From positions 806,001-870,000 of the forward strand of contig JACATO010000629.1 of the NCBI GenBank assembly GCA_018389105.1: a DNA stretch of 64,000 nt, given 5' to 3'. This DNA is from Nautilus pompilius (lineage: Eukaryota; Mollusca; Cephalopoda; Nautilida; Nautilidae). The notes beneath the pieces were generated by a model. That model was not told the DNA's origin. It ran no database searches and saw nothing but the letters and a program-made list of their open reading frames with translations. The translations under genes and the position numbers were made by a program. Positions within the stretch are counted from its first letter, which is position 1, and each line of letters opens with the position of its first letter. Shown one piece after another: positions 46,113-58,320 of this stretch.

Positions 46113-47423
46113 TGAGGTCTGTCAAAAAAAGAAACCAAACTTTTTAAAATACAAATTTATTACTTTACTTACAATTTAATCAGACTTGTCTCCTTTAAAA
46201 TAGTTCCCTCCACTGTTGATACACTGCCCCAACGCTTTTTCCAGTTTTGGAATGCGTTTTCAGGGATAGTGCACAGTTCTTGTAGTGAATTTTTTTCAAT
46301 CTCTTCTATCGTCTGAAATCAGTGACCTTTATGGGTGGATTTCAACTTTGGGAACAAAAAAAAGTCCGCAGGGACCAAATCTTGAGAGTAGGGTGGCTGG
46401 GGGATGAGAGTCATCTTATGCTTTGCCAAAAGGTCATGGATAAGGAGTGACCCATGAGCAGGTGCATTGTCATGGTGCAGCATCCAGGTTTTGATTTTCC
46501 ATGTTTCAGGCCTCCTCCTTTGCACTGACTCTCTCCATCAGGACATCCAAGTAAAACTCTTTATTGATCATCGGACCATGTGGAACAAACTCATGATGAA
46601 CGACTCCAATCAAAAAAGACGATCAACATCAACTTCACATTTGAGGGACTCTGATGTACTTTTTTTGGTCGCGATGACGATAATCCAACCCACTGCAATG
46701 AGTGCCTTTTTGTTTTGATATCATAGCCATACACCCATGTTTCATCACCTGTTTTGCCACTTTTCAGAAAGCTTTCTTCAGCAACCGAACAATCAAAGAG
46801 CTCCTGGGTGACTGTGACTCGGTTATATTTTTGTTTATCTGTCAGCAGATGCGGCACAAATTTTGTGGCTACACGATGGATGTTCAATTTTTCTTTTAAA
46901 ATCATGTGGCACGAACTTTTACAGATGCCTACTTCTTCGGAAACTTCACAGACAGTCAGGTGACGATTTCCATGGATCACAGCATGCACTTTCTCAATGT
47001 GATCGTTGTCCGTTGTCGTGGAAGGTCGTCCAGATTTGGGATTGTCTTCGGTGGATGTTCTTCCCAATTTGAATGCTGGTGCCACTTGTGACATTGCATA
47101 CAGCTCAAACAATCCTCCACATAAACCTGTTATAACATTAGAAAAGTCTCTGTAAAAGTTTTTCCCAATTTGAAACAGAATTTCACACAAACACATTGCT
47201 CTTCAAGATCCTTCATTGTTCAACTTGCATCAAATCACCAAGTGCACTAAACAAACGTTCACTCTAGTGCGTGTAGGTCGATGAGTAACTGGCGTGGCAT
47301 TACGCGGTTATTATCAGACTGAAGGTCAAGGTCACTGATACACAGCACTCCAGTTGCAAGCACAATGTACTGGCTGGTTGGTGTGCTGTTTTAAAAGTTT
47401 GATTTCATTTTGGACAGACCACG
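46113..47423 (-). mobile_element. mariner-like transposon, near full length
   Basis: Ends TGAGGTCTGTCAAAAAAAGA and, on the other strand, CGTGGTCTGTCCAAAATGAA are terminal inverted repeats of about 28 bp. They are flanked by TA (46111-46112 and 47424-47425). Length 1311 bp is normal for mariner. The transposase runs on the minus strand but is interrupted. Confidence 0.9.
46319..47196 (-). pseudogene. mariner transposase, frame-disrupted
   Basis: Minus strand. The first part (start 47196) contains the helix-turn-helix and linker: EDNPKSGRPSTTT, then VHAVIHGNRHLTVCEVSEEV and GICKSSCHMILKEKLNIHRV. The catalytic domain follows with TGDETWVYGYD (first Asp, TGDETW). After a frameshift near 46590-46530 the C-terminal part reads MLHHDNAPAHGSLLIHDLLA (second Asp) and PPYSQDLVPADFFLFPKLKS (third Asp, 34 residues on: DD34D). 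All three catalytic Asp remain, and the final motif differs little from the family consensus. The break makes it a pseudogene, but it is the youngest-looking mariner here. Confidence 0.88.
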
Positions 47424-47425
47424 TA

Positions 47426-48730
47426 TAAACTTTTTACTGAGCTTTTCCAACATGGAGTCCATGGGCAGCTATATCCTTCAGAAACAGGGCCTGGAGAGAG
47501 TTGAAAATTTTACTCCATTTTAACTGTAGTTTGAACTTTACGGCACAGACAGCTTGTTTCCAGACAAGGACTGGTAATAACTAGGTTTTCCATGAGTGTG
47601 AGAATCAGTACATACATAAAAGGGCAAAAAATCTTCCAACTTATATAAAGTCCCCATCTTTTAAAATCATCTATCTAATGCATTTTAATTCAACATGTTA
47701 AAGTGAGCAGGCTGTTGCTCATGTCCATCACACATAATTATTCAATTTTTGTACTTTTATGTCTGAGTTGGTTTTGTTATGTTGACAATGAACAAAGGTT
47801 AGTTTGAAATATTCCTCAAGTTTTTTTTTTTACTTTTACACATTTTTTTGCCAGTTTTTACATTTTTCTTTTAAGTTTAAAATTATGATCATTTGCATAT
47901 AAGCTGAAAGTATGCAATAGGAAAAAAATCTCTCTTTAAAATTTTAAAAGTCTTAATCAGATCCCTATGTAATACAGGATATGCAAAACAAGGTGGCTTA
48001 CTAACTTTTTATAAATGTTCAAAATACCTGATATTCTTTCGTTTTCTAAATTATTCTAACAAAACTCCTCTCTAAATTATCAACAACACAATGAGGATGC
48101 CAAACCTGGTTCAGATACTCCAAGCAAAGTTGTAATTAAAGTAACAATAAGTTGTCTTCATTCTAAATCTCTGTTTGATAGACAAGAAATTCTATTTGCT
48201 TTAAAATATCAGTTGACTAGACTTTTTCCTTCTGATAGACTCTACAGTTGCAGGCCATCCTTTGAGCTTTGAGCCATTGTTTAGGACCTTTGAGATAGAG
48301 GGCCTAGCAAAAGATGGTCAGCCCCTCCACCAGCCATTATACTAGATACTAGATAGTATGACATCTTATTCATCATCACTGTTGATAATAATTATCTGAG
48401 CAGTATAAGTTCTTATTAAGATGACCTGTACACAAACACACACTTCACTTAGAAGGATTTACCACATAAACTGGTGATTTATATTCGTAACAAATTTAAA
48501 TCTTTCTGAAATTGACTGAGTAGCACCAACATAATTTTCTTCTTCTGCTTATTTGCATTTATTACTCTCCAGATATACAATGGCTTAAATAATGAAATTC
48601 CATAAGGAACACGAGTCCCCTTGGGAAAACAAGAGATTTACTGCTGTTAATAGCATTACTTGATCTGAAAATACCAAATGTCTTGTAATGATTAATAGTA
48701 AACGTTCTTTTGTTGTTGTTTTTGTTCTTC
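47426..48730. other. intron, no supported feature
   Basis: AT-rich with scattered moderately complex blocks (for example 48240-48340), none recognised. Confidence 0.45.
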
Positions 48731-48734
48731 ACCA

Positions 48735-49030
48735 GATTCTACAAGAGAAACTACCCTGACAAGGGAATACAGTGCCATGGTTATCTGTAGTATTATCCTG
48801 CATCATAAGAGTCTCAAATCTACCAACTTTTGCAAGGAAATCCTTACTAGAACTCTTCATTTTTAGATGTGAGAAGAAACTGGAGATCCTGGAAGAAAAC
48901 CACACTGTCTGCTGATGAAGAAAAATAAAATGGAACCATGCTATGGAAATCAGACAAACCAAGGTGACCAATGGCAGGAATTCAAAATTGGGCCTCGAGC
49001 CTTGGCTGTTCGGTAAATGTTTCATTAAAA
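48735..49030 (-). repeat. tRNA-derived SINE with conserved core
   Basis: Contains ACTAGAACTCTTCATTTTTA (48847), then AGAAACTGGAGATCCTGGAA followed by GAAAACCACA (48873), a good match to the GGAAACCxGAGxACCxGGAGAAAACCCAC block seen in several copies. The tRNA-like head is reversed at the right: GGCAGGAATTCAAAATTGGG (box B complement, 48972). Minus orientation. Confidence 0.6.
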
Positions 49031-51224
49031 AGTTCCTGAATCATCACTATTTTATTTAATTACCATATTTTCATGAATATATCCTCACATAAATCACTAA
49101 TCCTGTGAAAAACATTTCATATAGCTGGGCTACACTTATACTTTTCACTAACCCTAATTGACTGATGCTATAAACTTCTGAAATTTCATGGAAAGAATTT
49201 ACTTTACTCTATTTTTGTGTGACAAGAAAAGCAGGAAAAAGTGTACTAGCTAAAGCACAATGTGACAGAATAATCTTTCGGACACATTGCAAATAAATAA
49301 GCAAAGTTTTACAAAAGTTTAACGAGGACAGAAATTTAATAAAATGCTAGATTATCAACAACAGTTTTACAGTAAGATGGCAACTAGGATCTGGTCAAGT
49401 GATTCAATATGCAGCTCCTATCATTAAACAGTTTAAATTTAGCTGGCCATCATGTAGCTGCCGCTTAAAATTCCCTATTCATTTTCTATACTTCTCACAG
49501 AGGTTATTCTGTCCACGCATTCACTTGTTGGTGTGCTTTTCTGTTTCCATACTTTTGTCGGCATGGCCTCTAGTTTATCATGCCTAAATGTAAATTGTAT
49601 ACCGCTGAGTCTAAGCCAACAAAACTCTTAAAACTAGCAACAAAGCAGCAGCTTGGAAATTTTCTGTCAGTGAAAAAACCCAGTAATAGAGAAAAGAAAA
49701 AATATTAACTTGAAGAAGATGAATCCATAAAAGCATGCAAAATGAGAACCAAAAGTGAGATAGCCACACTTGAAAGTTACTAAATTGCATCTTGCAGCAG
49801 GCATGGATATGTTTTAAAATGAAGTGATTCTAATATCAGCTTTTATTGATTTGACAATAATTTTAGTGGTGATGATGTAGATGACCCTGACGAACAACTA
49901 CTATCATGTTGTTCTAATAAGTATATTTAAATAGTGTAATAGTGTTCAATAAAAACACTTTTTTTTTCTTAGTGCAATAGGTCAGTCATTCATTGTTCCA
50001 TTATTCATTCAATAATTTAGTTTAGGCCATAATAAAACTCTGATTGTAGACATCTTTTTTTGTTTGTTTCTACCATTAAAGATCAAAGAAAAATTTCTGT
50101 ATCCTAATTCAAGTTATCAAATCTGAAAACAAAGCAAAAGTGAAACAGCAAATGACTGTAGTTAAGTAAAAAAGATTTGGTACAGCCTGCCCACTGGGAT
50201 AGTCTGAAGAAATGGGGGGGATAGGTTTGTAAAATCCAGTATAAACCTGCAAGATACATGCATAGAAATTTGGTATAGATATCTGTCAATACTGACATTA
50301 TTGGCCATAAGGTGGCTTTAAATCATCATCATCATCATAATCTGACTCCAGGTGCAATTTCATCACTCAGTTATCTGGTGACAAGTTTAAGAAAGGCTGT
50401 TATGGGTTCACAAAAGTAAAACAAAGTAATGGATTAAAAATATATGAAAATAAAAGGATGGATCTACAAGCTAGCATGAAATAAATAGTAGAAGCTTGAG
50501 AATTTTAAAATAGAAATTAAGTGCTGTCTGGGCTATTAATCTGACAGAATGTATCCAAAAAAAAAGAAAAAGCAACATTTTCATATATTTAGATAACCAA
50601 TAAATACTAAAGGAATAGAATATCACTATTAATGGATCTTCATTGAAAGCCAGAACATGGATTATCCCATGCAATCATATAAAAGCTCAGTTCCACCACC
50701 ATGCAAGTGTGGAGTTTTATTTATTTCTTATGCCTAAGACATTTACTTATTCAGGACCATTAAAATTTTAATGTGGTCTGTCTAATTTAGTTCACAGATA
50801 CCAGAGAAAAGTTTAATTAATATCATAAGCTTTAAACATATAACATAAAAAAAATTTTTTTTCTAATATAAATGACAGGAAATTTAAAAGAAATTGAAAA
50901 TAATCATAAGCTAAATTTTATGCAAAGCTCAATATTATGAATACCTTTTTTAGTAACAATAAGCAAGTGAACTAGCAGCCATAGTTATTAATAATAGCAA
51001 ACTCAAAAGAAGCATAATTAAAATTTCTTTACCATAAGGAGCCACATATAAGCCATAATAGATTTATTTTTCTGTAGCAAAAATTCATTTTGCAGACAGT
51101 ACACTGATGCTTAGTTTGGTAATTTCCCATCAACTTATTAGTAGTTATACATTGGCAATCTTTCCCTACTTCCATCATTAGAGTTTAGTACTAAGGAGGA
51201 CAGTATCTGAGCAACAATGTTAAA
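49031..51224. other. AT-rich intron, nothing recognised
   Basis: No supported genes. A short (ATC)n run lies at 50322-50337. Confidence 0.5.
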
Positions 51225-51400
51225 CTACAGTAGGTGTTGTGTCATTGGCTCAATAGGCTAAAATCTTGATCAATCAACCAACAGGTGGTCACAGGATCAG
51301 AGCCGGCTGAAGCCACATGTACAATCTAAAAAAAGTAGAAATGCCCACTACAAAACCAACTGCAGCAAATTAACATCATTTGCGCTCAAAAACAACTATT
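51225..51400 (+). repeat. tRNA-derived SINE
   Basis: Box A-like TCATTGGCTCAATAGGCTA at 51243 and box B-like GGTCACAGGATCAGAGCC at 51287 are spaced as in a tRNA gene; the intervening region resembles an anticodon arm. The body beyond 51310 is degenerate. Confidence 0.5.
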
Positions 51401-51957
51401 CTTTGGACTAAAGCTTGATGATAGAGAAAATGTTTGAAACAAATTTATTAGTCAATTCTTTTGCTATTAATATAGTGAGAGCATTTGGAAATATCCAAAC
51501 TAAGTCTTTAACTTCTGTAAATAACATATTACTCATAACTTTCCCTTCTTATATTCAAATTAGTATTTTGTTATGCTCTAACTTCTTTTTTTAAAAAAAA
51601 AAACACTGCTCTAAAATATATTATAAATTATAAAGGTTATAAAGAGTGGCAAGTTAGCAAAACATGTCACCTTGACAAACAAACATGCTAACTATATTTC
51701 TATATTTGTTAAACTGATGCTTGCTTTGTTTTTGGTATCCAGCCATTTGCTTAAAGATTTCCAAAAGATTTTCAACATTAAAGCAACTAAATTTTAAAAT
51801 AAATTTTTGATATGGAAATGCAAACTCTCGTTAATGAGAATCATATATATGATTGAAACTATTACTATTAACTACTATCATTTATAATTTATTCACTTAC
51901 TCACACAATTCTGTAAATGAACATTTTTAATATAAAGTCTTGCACAATATTTCTATA

Positions 51958-54086
51958 CAGTCATACCTCGTTTTACGTCATTTCGACTTACGTCAGTTTA
52001 TGCAACTTTACATTACGTCAGTCAGCGAACATCTTGGAATCCCATAAAAATTTTAAAAATCACCTAGAAACCAATAAAAAAGTGCAAAATCACATAAAAA
52101 TAAATGTTAAAATATGTAAAATAATTTATAAATTATTTAAAAGCTTAAAAATTTTTTAAATATTGTGTACAGTACACTTATTAATTTACATGACGTTCGG
52201 TACCTATAGTTCCAGCGTTAGCCGTGTGGCAGCACTAGTTCTTGTCAGCTGATTCAAACTTGTGCTTGTGCATGTGTTTTTTGCAGCGTCTCGTTTGCGT
52301 TGAATTTGTGGCTTCGAAGAAAGTTCCTACTGATAGTTCTAATAGTGGTGCTACTAAGCGCCATGCTATATCGTTGGAAGATAAGCTGGCTATGATAAAA
52401 CACCATGAAAATGGTGAAAAGGTTGCTGGCATATCTCGTGCTTTTAGCTTGAATTGGACGACGGTATCGATGATCATTCATAAGGCACGGATTTTAGCCC
52501 ATGTCAAAGATGATGTTCCAGTGATGAAGAATACCATCATCAACAAGAAAAGAGGCAAGATCTACAAGGAAATGGAACATCATCTTTCTCTTTGGAATGA
52601 ACGGCAGACTCGTCAGCGTATTCCCATAAGCCAGCTGTTGATTAGAGAGAAAGCGTTGTCTTTGTTTAAAGACCTCAAGAAGATGATTCCCGACAAGAGA
52701 GACACAGAATTCAAGGGAAGTTCAGGATTGTTTATGCAGCTTAAGCAGCGACACAGTCTTCACAACGTCAAAATCCAAGACGAAAGTGTGTCGACCGACG
52801 AATTAGCTGCATCAGAATTCACAGAGAATTTGGCAAGGATTATTGAGAACGGATTTCTTCCAGAACAGATATTCAATGTGGATGAGACCGGTCTCTTCTG
52901 AAAGAGAATGCCAGATCGTTCATTCATAGCCAAGGAGGAGAAGGCTATGCCAGGCTTCAAGGTTGCAAAAGACTGTTTGACCCTTCTGTTGGGAGGCAAT
53001 TGCTCAGGCGACTTTAAGTTAAAGCTGCTGGTGGTGTATCATGCCCAGAATCCTTGAGTGCTGGAGATCATCCCCAAGGCCTCTCTCCCAGTTGTATGGA
53101 TGGCAAACTCAAAGGCTTGGGTGACTGTTGCCATTTTTGAGGATTGGTTCTTCAACCACTTTGTACCAGCAGAAGTATTGTAAGGAAAAGGGCATCCTGT
53201 TCAAGATCCTCCTTATTTTAGACAACGCTCCTGGCCACCCACAAAACCTTGTCGATTTTCATCCGAAAATCACCGTCGTTTACCCCCCCCCACCAACACC
53301 ACCTCTCTCTTGCAGCCGATGGACCAGGGGATCATTGCCATCTTCAAACATTACTACCTTAGGTGTATGCTTAGGCAGGTTGTAGCTGCAATGGAACTGG
53401 ATGACGATGTCACACTCCGTGACTTTTGGAAGGGATATGAAATCTACAAGAACCGCAACACATCACCATCAGCAGAATGCAGCAGGGCTTTGCGCACATC
53501 GAGAAAGTGCTTGCAATTTTCGAGATGGATCCCAATGCTCAACGTTTCGCAAAAATTATGGGGGCAGTTCATGACACTACTGTTCCTAATAGGATCCTAC
53601 ATGAAAAGAAGAGCAAGACTATTCAGGGCACTCTTGACCAGTTCTTGCAGTGCATCGAAAATCAACAGGAAAAACTTGAATAGTCTGCTGGAGAGCCTCA
53701 GCTGTCAACGTCAACATAGTCTCATCCTTTTCCTCTAACCTCCACCTCTGGCTTATCAAGCATCCAACCTGATTCACGATAGATTGTAATTCCCCATATC
53801 TGCTAGATTAACTACAAATGAACTTGTTCAAGTCAGGTGTGGTAAATTTTTTTGTTTTTTCTTTACATTAGTATCAATTAAAATGTATAAATTTATTAAA
53901 AAGAATGTAAAAATGTTGAACTATTGAACGACTTATTGTATTCCTACATGCCGATGTTATTGGTGACATTATGGGGTTATTTATTTATAGGGGTTTATAT
54001 GGGGTCTAGGTCGTTTTTTAAAGAGTTTATTTGACTTAAGTCGCACGTCTTGGAATGAATTAATGATGTAAGGTGAGGTATGACTG
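51958..54086 (+). mobile_element. full-length Tigger transposon with few lesions
   Basis: The left end CAGTCATACCTCGTTTTACG and the reverse complement of the right end (CAGTCATACCTCACCTTACA) are terminal inverted repeats. TA flanks both sides (51956-51957 and 54087-54088). The CAGxCATACCTCGTTTTA start is close to that of mammalian Tigger1 as I remember it. At 2129 bp the element spans both DNA-binding domains and the full DDE domain. Confidence 0.92.
52242..53683 (+). pseudogene. Tigger transposase with intact landmarks but stops and frameshifts
   Basis: An open frame from 52242 carries RHAISLEDKLAMIKHHENGE then KVAGISRAFSLNWTTVSMII (first helix-turn-helix), LSLWNERQTRQRIPISQLLI (CENP-B second domain) and FNVDETGLF (first catalytic Asp), ending at a TGA (52899) where the family has Trp. 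Reading resumes in frame with [21 protein letters not shown] second TGA follows at about 53056. Then LILDNAPGHPQNL (second Asp) and, after a frameshift at a C-run near 53284, LQPMDQGIIAIFKHYYLR (third Asp), with another shift before the C-terminal end at 53683. The true start may be a Met inside the called frame. Confidence 0.88.
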
Positions 54087-54088
54087 TA

Positions 54089-57005
54089 CTTGGATCTCTG
54101 TCATAATGAGTTGAACACCAAAGGTTTTTAATATGTTACAAATGTATACTTATTCTGTAATATATATATATATACAATAACTGTTCTAAAATTTATTTTC
54201 AGTTTTGGTGAATTCATCTCCTGCACTAAAATCTATCAGATTATTAATGGTAACTGCTCAGGATTTCCTGATACATTTTCACACACTTTCAATTTTTGCT
54301 ATGAGGTTGTTCTTGGTCATTTATTCCTCTATTAAACTGCTAAATCTTTGGGCTCTGGTGGGCCCAGGAAAGCAACAACTCTCCATTCTGCATTTTCCAA
54401 GCTACAGTGATTTTTTATATATAGAACTGGATATATGACATACTTTTCTGTATTCCTGCAGGCTATGGTGATTATAGCCATGGATCCCTTAATTGTATAT
54501 TGGATATAAATGTAAAAAGAAAAAATTTAGATATCCTTTAATAAATGATCTTTTACGCTCCTACCAAATGGCCACCAATGCCAATGTTTCAAATTTATTG
54601 CACTTGACAGCTTGTTGCAAATACACTAGATCAAAAACCTTGCCTAACCTTTCTTTAGACTGTTGTGCATCCAGATGATGTGAATTGGTAAAAGTTTTAC
54701 TCACTCGTGAAAACTACTGGGCATAATATGCATAGACTGCCAGCAATAACTTTCATTGTACCGCTGACCATTATAACAATTGTCTGCAGAAGCTGCTGCA
54801 TAATCTGTGAACAGTTATCTTGATGCTACAAGATTTGAATAATCATTGGTGATCCTTGCAAATCCAGCAAACAACATCCAATTATATTTTTGTAATCAGA
54901 GCAGAAAGCTGTACAGGATGCTGCTTTCCAGTGGTTACTCATAAGCAGATGCAAAATTTTAAAGCATACCTGCAGAAATTGAAAGATTTGTGGCAATATG
55001 GCAGGTGAACTGAACTGTCTTGGATCACTTAGTTACCTAACTGAGATTTGGCATCACAATTTCTGAGAAAATGGGTCTGCTTAAGCAACCCATTCATAGT
55101 GATGACTATATGCCTGAACATATCAAACACAATGTGCACATATTTTGGATGTGGAATTTTTATGATAGAGATCTGTACTTTTTGCCTGATTAGGCATCAT
55201 TTTAAAATGAATTGTCTCCATGAAAAAATTAATTTACTTTAAATATTCCTGACCTCTAATGCACATTATTATTACTCTTTTATATATCATGCTTAATAAA
55301 AATAGAAGAAAAAAATCTGCTTATTACACCCACAGGTGAGTTCTGCAACAAATACAAAAAGGATCTAAATGAAAAAAAAAACAAAAAAACAACAATCCAC
55401 ATGTGATATTACAGGCTTTTCCTTGCTGTCATGACTGACTCAAGTTATTTAATTATAGAGAGGTGCTGCCCTAGAAATACAAACCTTGTAGCAATGTTGA
55501 TTAAGTGAGATAGAGCACTCCACAGCCATGTTTTTCATATACAGATAACCCCCTAGCAGATGCATCCCCATCAGAAATAAAAAGCTGTCAAGAACTCTTG
55601 GCTCCAGTTAGCTACTCTAATCTAAGCAGTGTCTATAGGTTTTCTGTTAAGTTTGTTTACAATCTGAGCTGGTTGAGAACCCACAGGCAATTAACACACA
55701 TACACTCTCTCTTTTAAAAATAAGCCTTGCTTTAACCAGCTGATGAGTAGGTAAACTGAAGTGGGGTTCACACTTCATACAAAATGGGTTGACAAATGCT
55801 TTTAACATATTCTTTAATCCACAGAAACACAAATCAACTTTTGTGAGAAATGGTTAAATTACATTTAAATAATGTGTCTTTGTAGGATTATAATAAGACA
55901 ATAAATGAGATAAAAATGTTACCATTTAGTCTAGAGAGATATAATCATATGATATGCCTGTACTTAATTCAGATAATCTTCATAAAAAATAATATATTAT
56001 GTTCTATAAATTATAGTATACATCTGTAGTTGGATCACTGATCTAAAAAAAATTACTGCTTAATTGCTCTTTAATATATATATATAAAATACATATTTCT
56101 ACCATAATAATTAAAATATAGATTTTACATGTACATTTATTCTGTAACATGCATATGTACAAACACTTGTTTGAAAAGCCATTTTAAGTATTTGGTAGGA
56201 AAATCCTTGTATTTTGATAAATTATTTGATCCATTTGGTGAACTGCACCTTTGGGAATAGCTGGAAGCTATAATATGCGTTGTCAGGAATATGTTCCATA
56301 AAACTAACAACCAAGGCAACGGCTTTGCTTTTAAAAAGAAGATTCAGATCAGCACATTAATTCTATATGTTAAAACAGTATGAAGTAATTATTTACCTGA
56401 ATTAATGACTCTGTGAGATATATCTTTTCACTAAATATTCAGGCAGCTAAAGTCAAATGATATCATTAAATAGCTGAAGCTTCATGTTGAAACTCAATGA
56501 AAAATCATTATAATTCAAAATAGATTTATTGTAATTTGACAATTTGTTTACAGCGGATACCAAAACTAAAACTTTCATTTTTTTTTGTCATTGTTTTTAC
56601 TGTAAAATTAGCTTAGACTTCTCTTACAATATATAGCTGCCCACTCATTAATTTTCATCTACCTGTACAATAATTGTCCAATAATGAAACTAAACTTCTT
56701 TACTTACTCATATGATAAACACATTTGTAAAGAAACATCAAACATGAGAAATGGTAGGTTAAAAATGAACGAGTGTTATTTGCAACAATAAAAAATGTGC
56801 ATAAACTAAAATATTCTAGAATTTCTCATTATATTGCAGATTATTCTTGATCTTTCTGTTATGTTCTGAAAACTGTAAAAACTCTCCTTTTAATCTGGAA
56901 AACTATGGAGATTTCTGGGAATTTTTTCATAATTTTTTATAGAAATATCCATCTATGCCATTAGCATCTTGCGAATGAAGAAGTAATTTTTCAGCAAAAA
57001 AATAT
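54089..57005. other. AT-rich intron, nothing recognised
   Basis: A (TA)n run at 54162-54173. The block 54560-55010 is less AT-rich but has no recognisable coding or repeat motif. Confidence 0.45.
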
Positions 57006-57009
57006 TAAT

Positions 57010-58320
57010 CTTGAGTTGTGAAAATATACATGGAAAGTGTGTAAGTGATTGTGATAGACAACAAATTATTACATATTTCAAAATGGATCTGACACATTCA
57101 GAAATTGTTGAAATACTCGGGCTTCCAGTAAGAACTACTGGCAGGATTATTGAAAATCATAAGAAAACTGGACCCTTTTTCCATATGAAAAAAGGTGGGT
57201 CACTAAAGAAAATGTCATCAAGGAAAAGACAAGTTTTGACAAGACTTCAAAATTAAAAAAAAAAAAAGATAGATGGTAAATTAGCTAAAAAATTGGAAGA
57301 AAGTGTTGCCAAAAAATATCAGATAAATCTGCCAGAAGATATTTTGTAATAGACATCCCAAATAAAACACCAGAGCTTTCTGCAATACAAGAAGAAGAAA
57401 CTTCAATTTTTAAAGGAATACCAAAATTGGCAGTTAAAAGATTTGAGCAAGGTAAAATTTGCAGATGAAAGCTCAGTTAATCCTTTTGGTAATTGTGGTG
57501 CTTTGAGAGTCAGAAGAAAATCAAGTGAAAGATTCAAATCAAACTGTATTTTACCAACCCACAGGCACCTAAAAGATATCCACACCAAAATCCATTTTTC
57601 TGCTAATGGTAAAGGTAATTTAGTAATCCTACCAAAGGAAACATTGCTGCTGTTGTTCCATAATACTGTGCATTCCATAGCATGATACCCCCCCCCCAAA
57701 AGGCCAGTATCTCAGTGACAGATGAGTGAATCTGTAATGAGTGCAAAACACAATAATCCCAACTAGAATCCTTCATTTTTAGATATGAGATAAAGCCAAA
57801 TTGCCTGAAATAAACTCACCCAACCAGCTGGTAAGCAAGAGTGACAAGGTGAGATCACCCCCAACAGAAATCAAACCTGGCTCTCCAGCTTCATAGTCCA
57901 ACATCCAACCTAACCACTGGACCATTGAACACCACAGAAGGAAGATCAATAAATAAAAACTGGTATTCGCATATTTTAAAAACAGATTTTGTAGAATCTG
58001 TTAAGAAACTACATCTTGGTGGTAACTTTTGGTTTTTAAATACAAGGCTCCATGTCACACAGCAAAGAAAGTTTTCTCTTGGTTCAAGAACAATAAAATT
58101 CATTAGTATGAAGTCTGGCTTTGGAATTCTCTCTATTTAAATAAATTTAAGAACATATGAGCAATGGAAGAAATGATATAATGCAAAAAAAACATCCAAA
58201 GAACAGGAAAAACCATTAAGGAGGCTAAGGGAAAACACTTCATTACATGAGCCATTAGCTGAAACAATGTCAGGAAAAATGGGAGCAGTCATTAAATACA
58301 AAGATTACTGGTAAAAATAT
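57010..58320 (+). pseudogene. Tc1-like transposase relic interrupted by a SINE
   Basis: Plus strand. The N-terminal part reads MDLTHSEIVEILGLPVRTTG then RIIENHKKTGPF (57084-57178), the first Tc1 helix-turn-helix and linker. The catalytic start is LSKVKFADESSVNPFGNCGA (57441-57500), the F-S-D-E-S block, then KIHFSANGKGNLVIL. A SINE occupies about 57700-57915. The domain resumes with INKNWYSHILKTDFVESVKK and LGGNFWFLNTR (57946-58045), where the second Asp motif (QxDNxPxH) has decayed. NAKKTSKEQEKPLRRLRENT follows near 58181. Stops and frameshifts throughout make this an old inactive copy. Confidence 0.75.
57700..57915 (-). repeat. tRNA-derived SINE inserted in a Tc1 relic
   Basis: Carries AACTAGAATCCTTCATTTTT (57763) and CACCCAACCAGCTGGTAAGC (57817). 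The tRNA-like head is reversed at the right: AACAGAAATCAAACCTGG (box B complement, 57862) and CCAACCTAACCACTGGACCA (box A complement, 57903). A C-run and poly-purine segment lie at its left (tail) end. Its position splits the Tc1 coding relic, so it inserted later. Confidence 0.7.
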
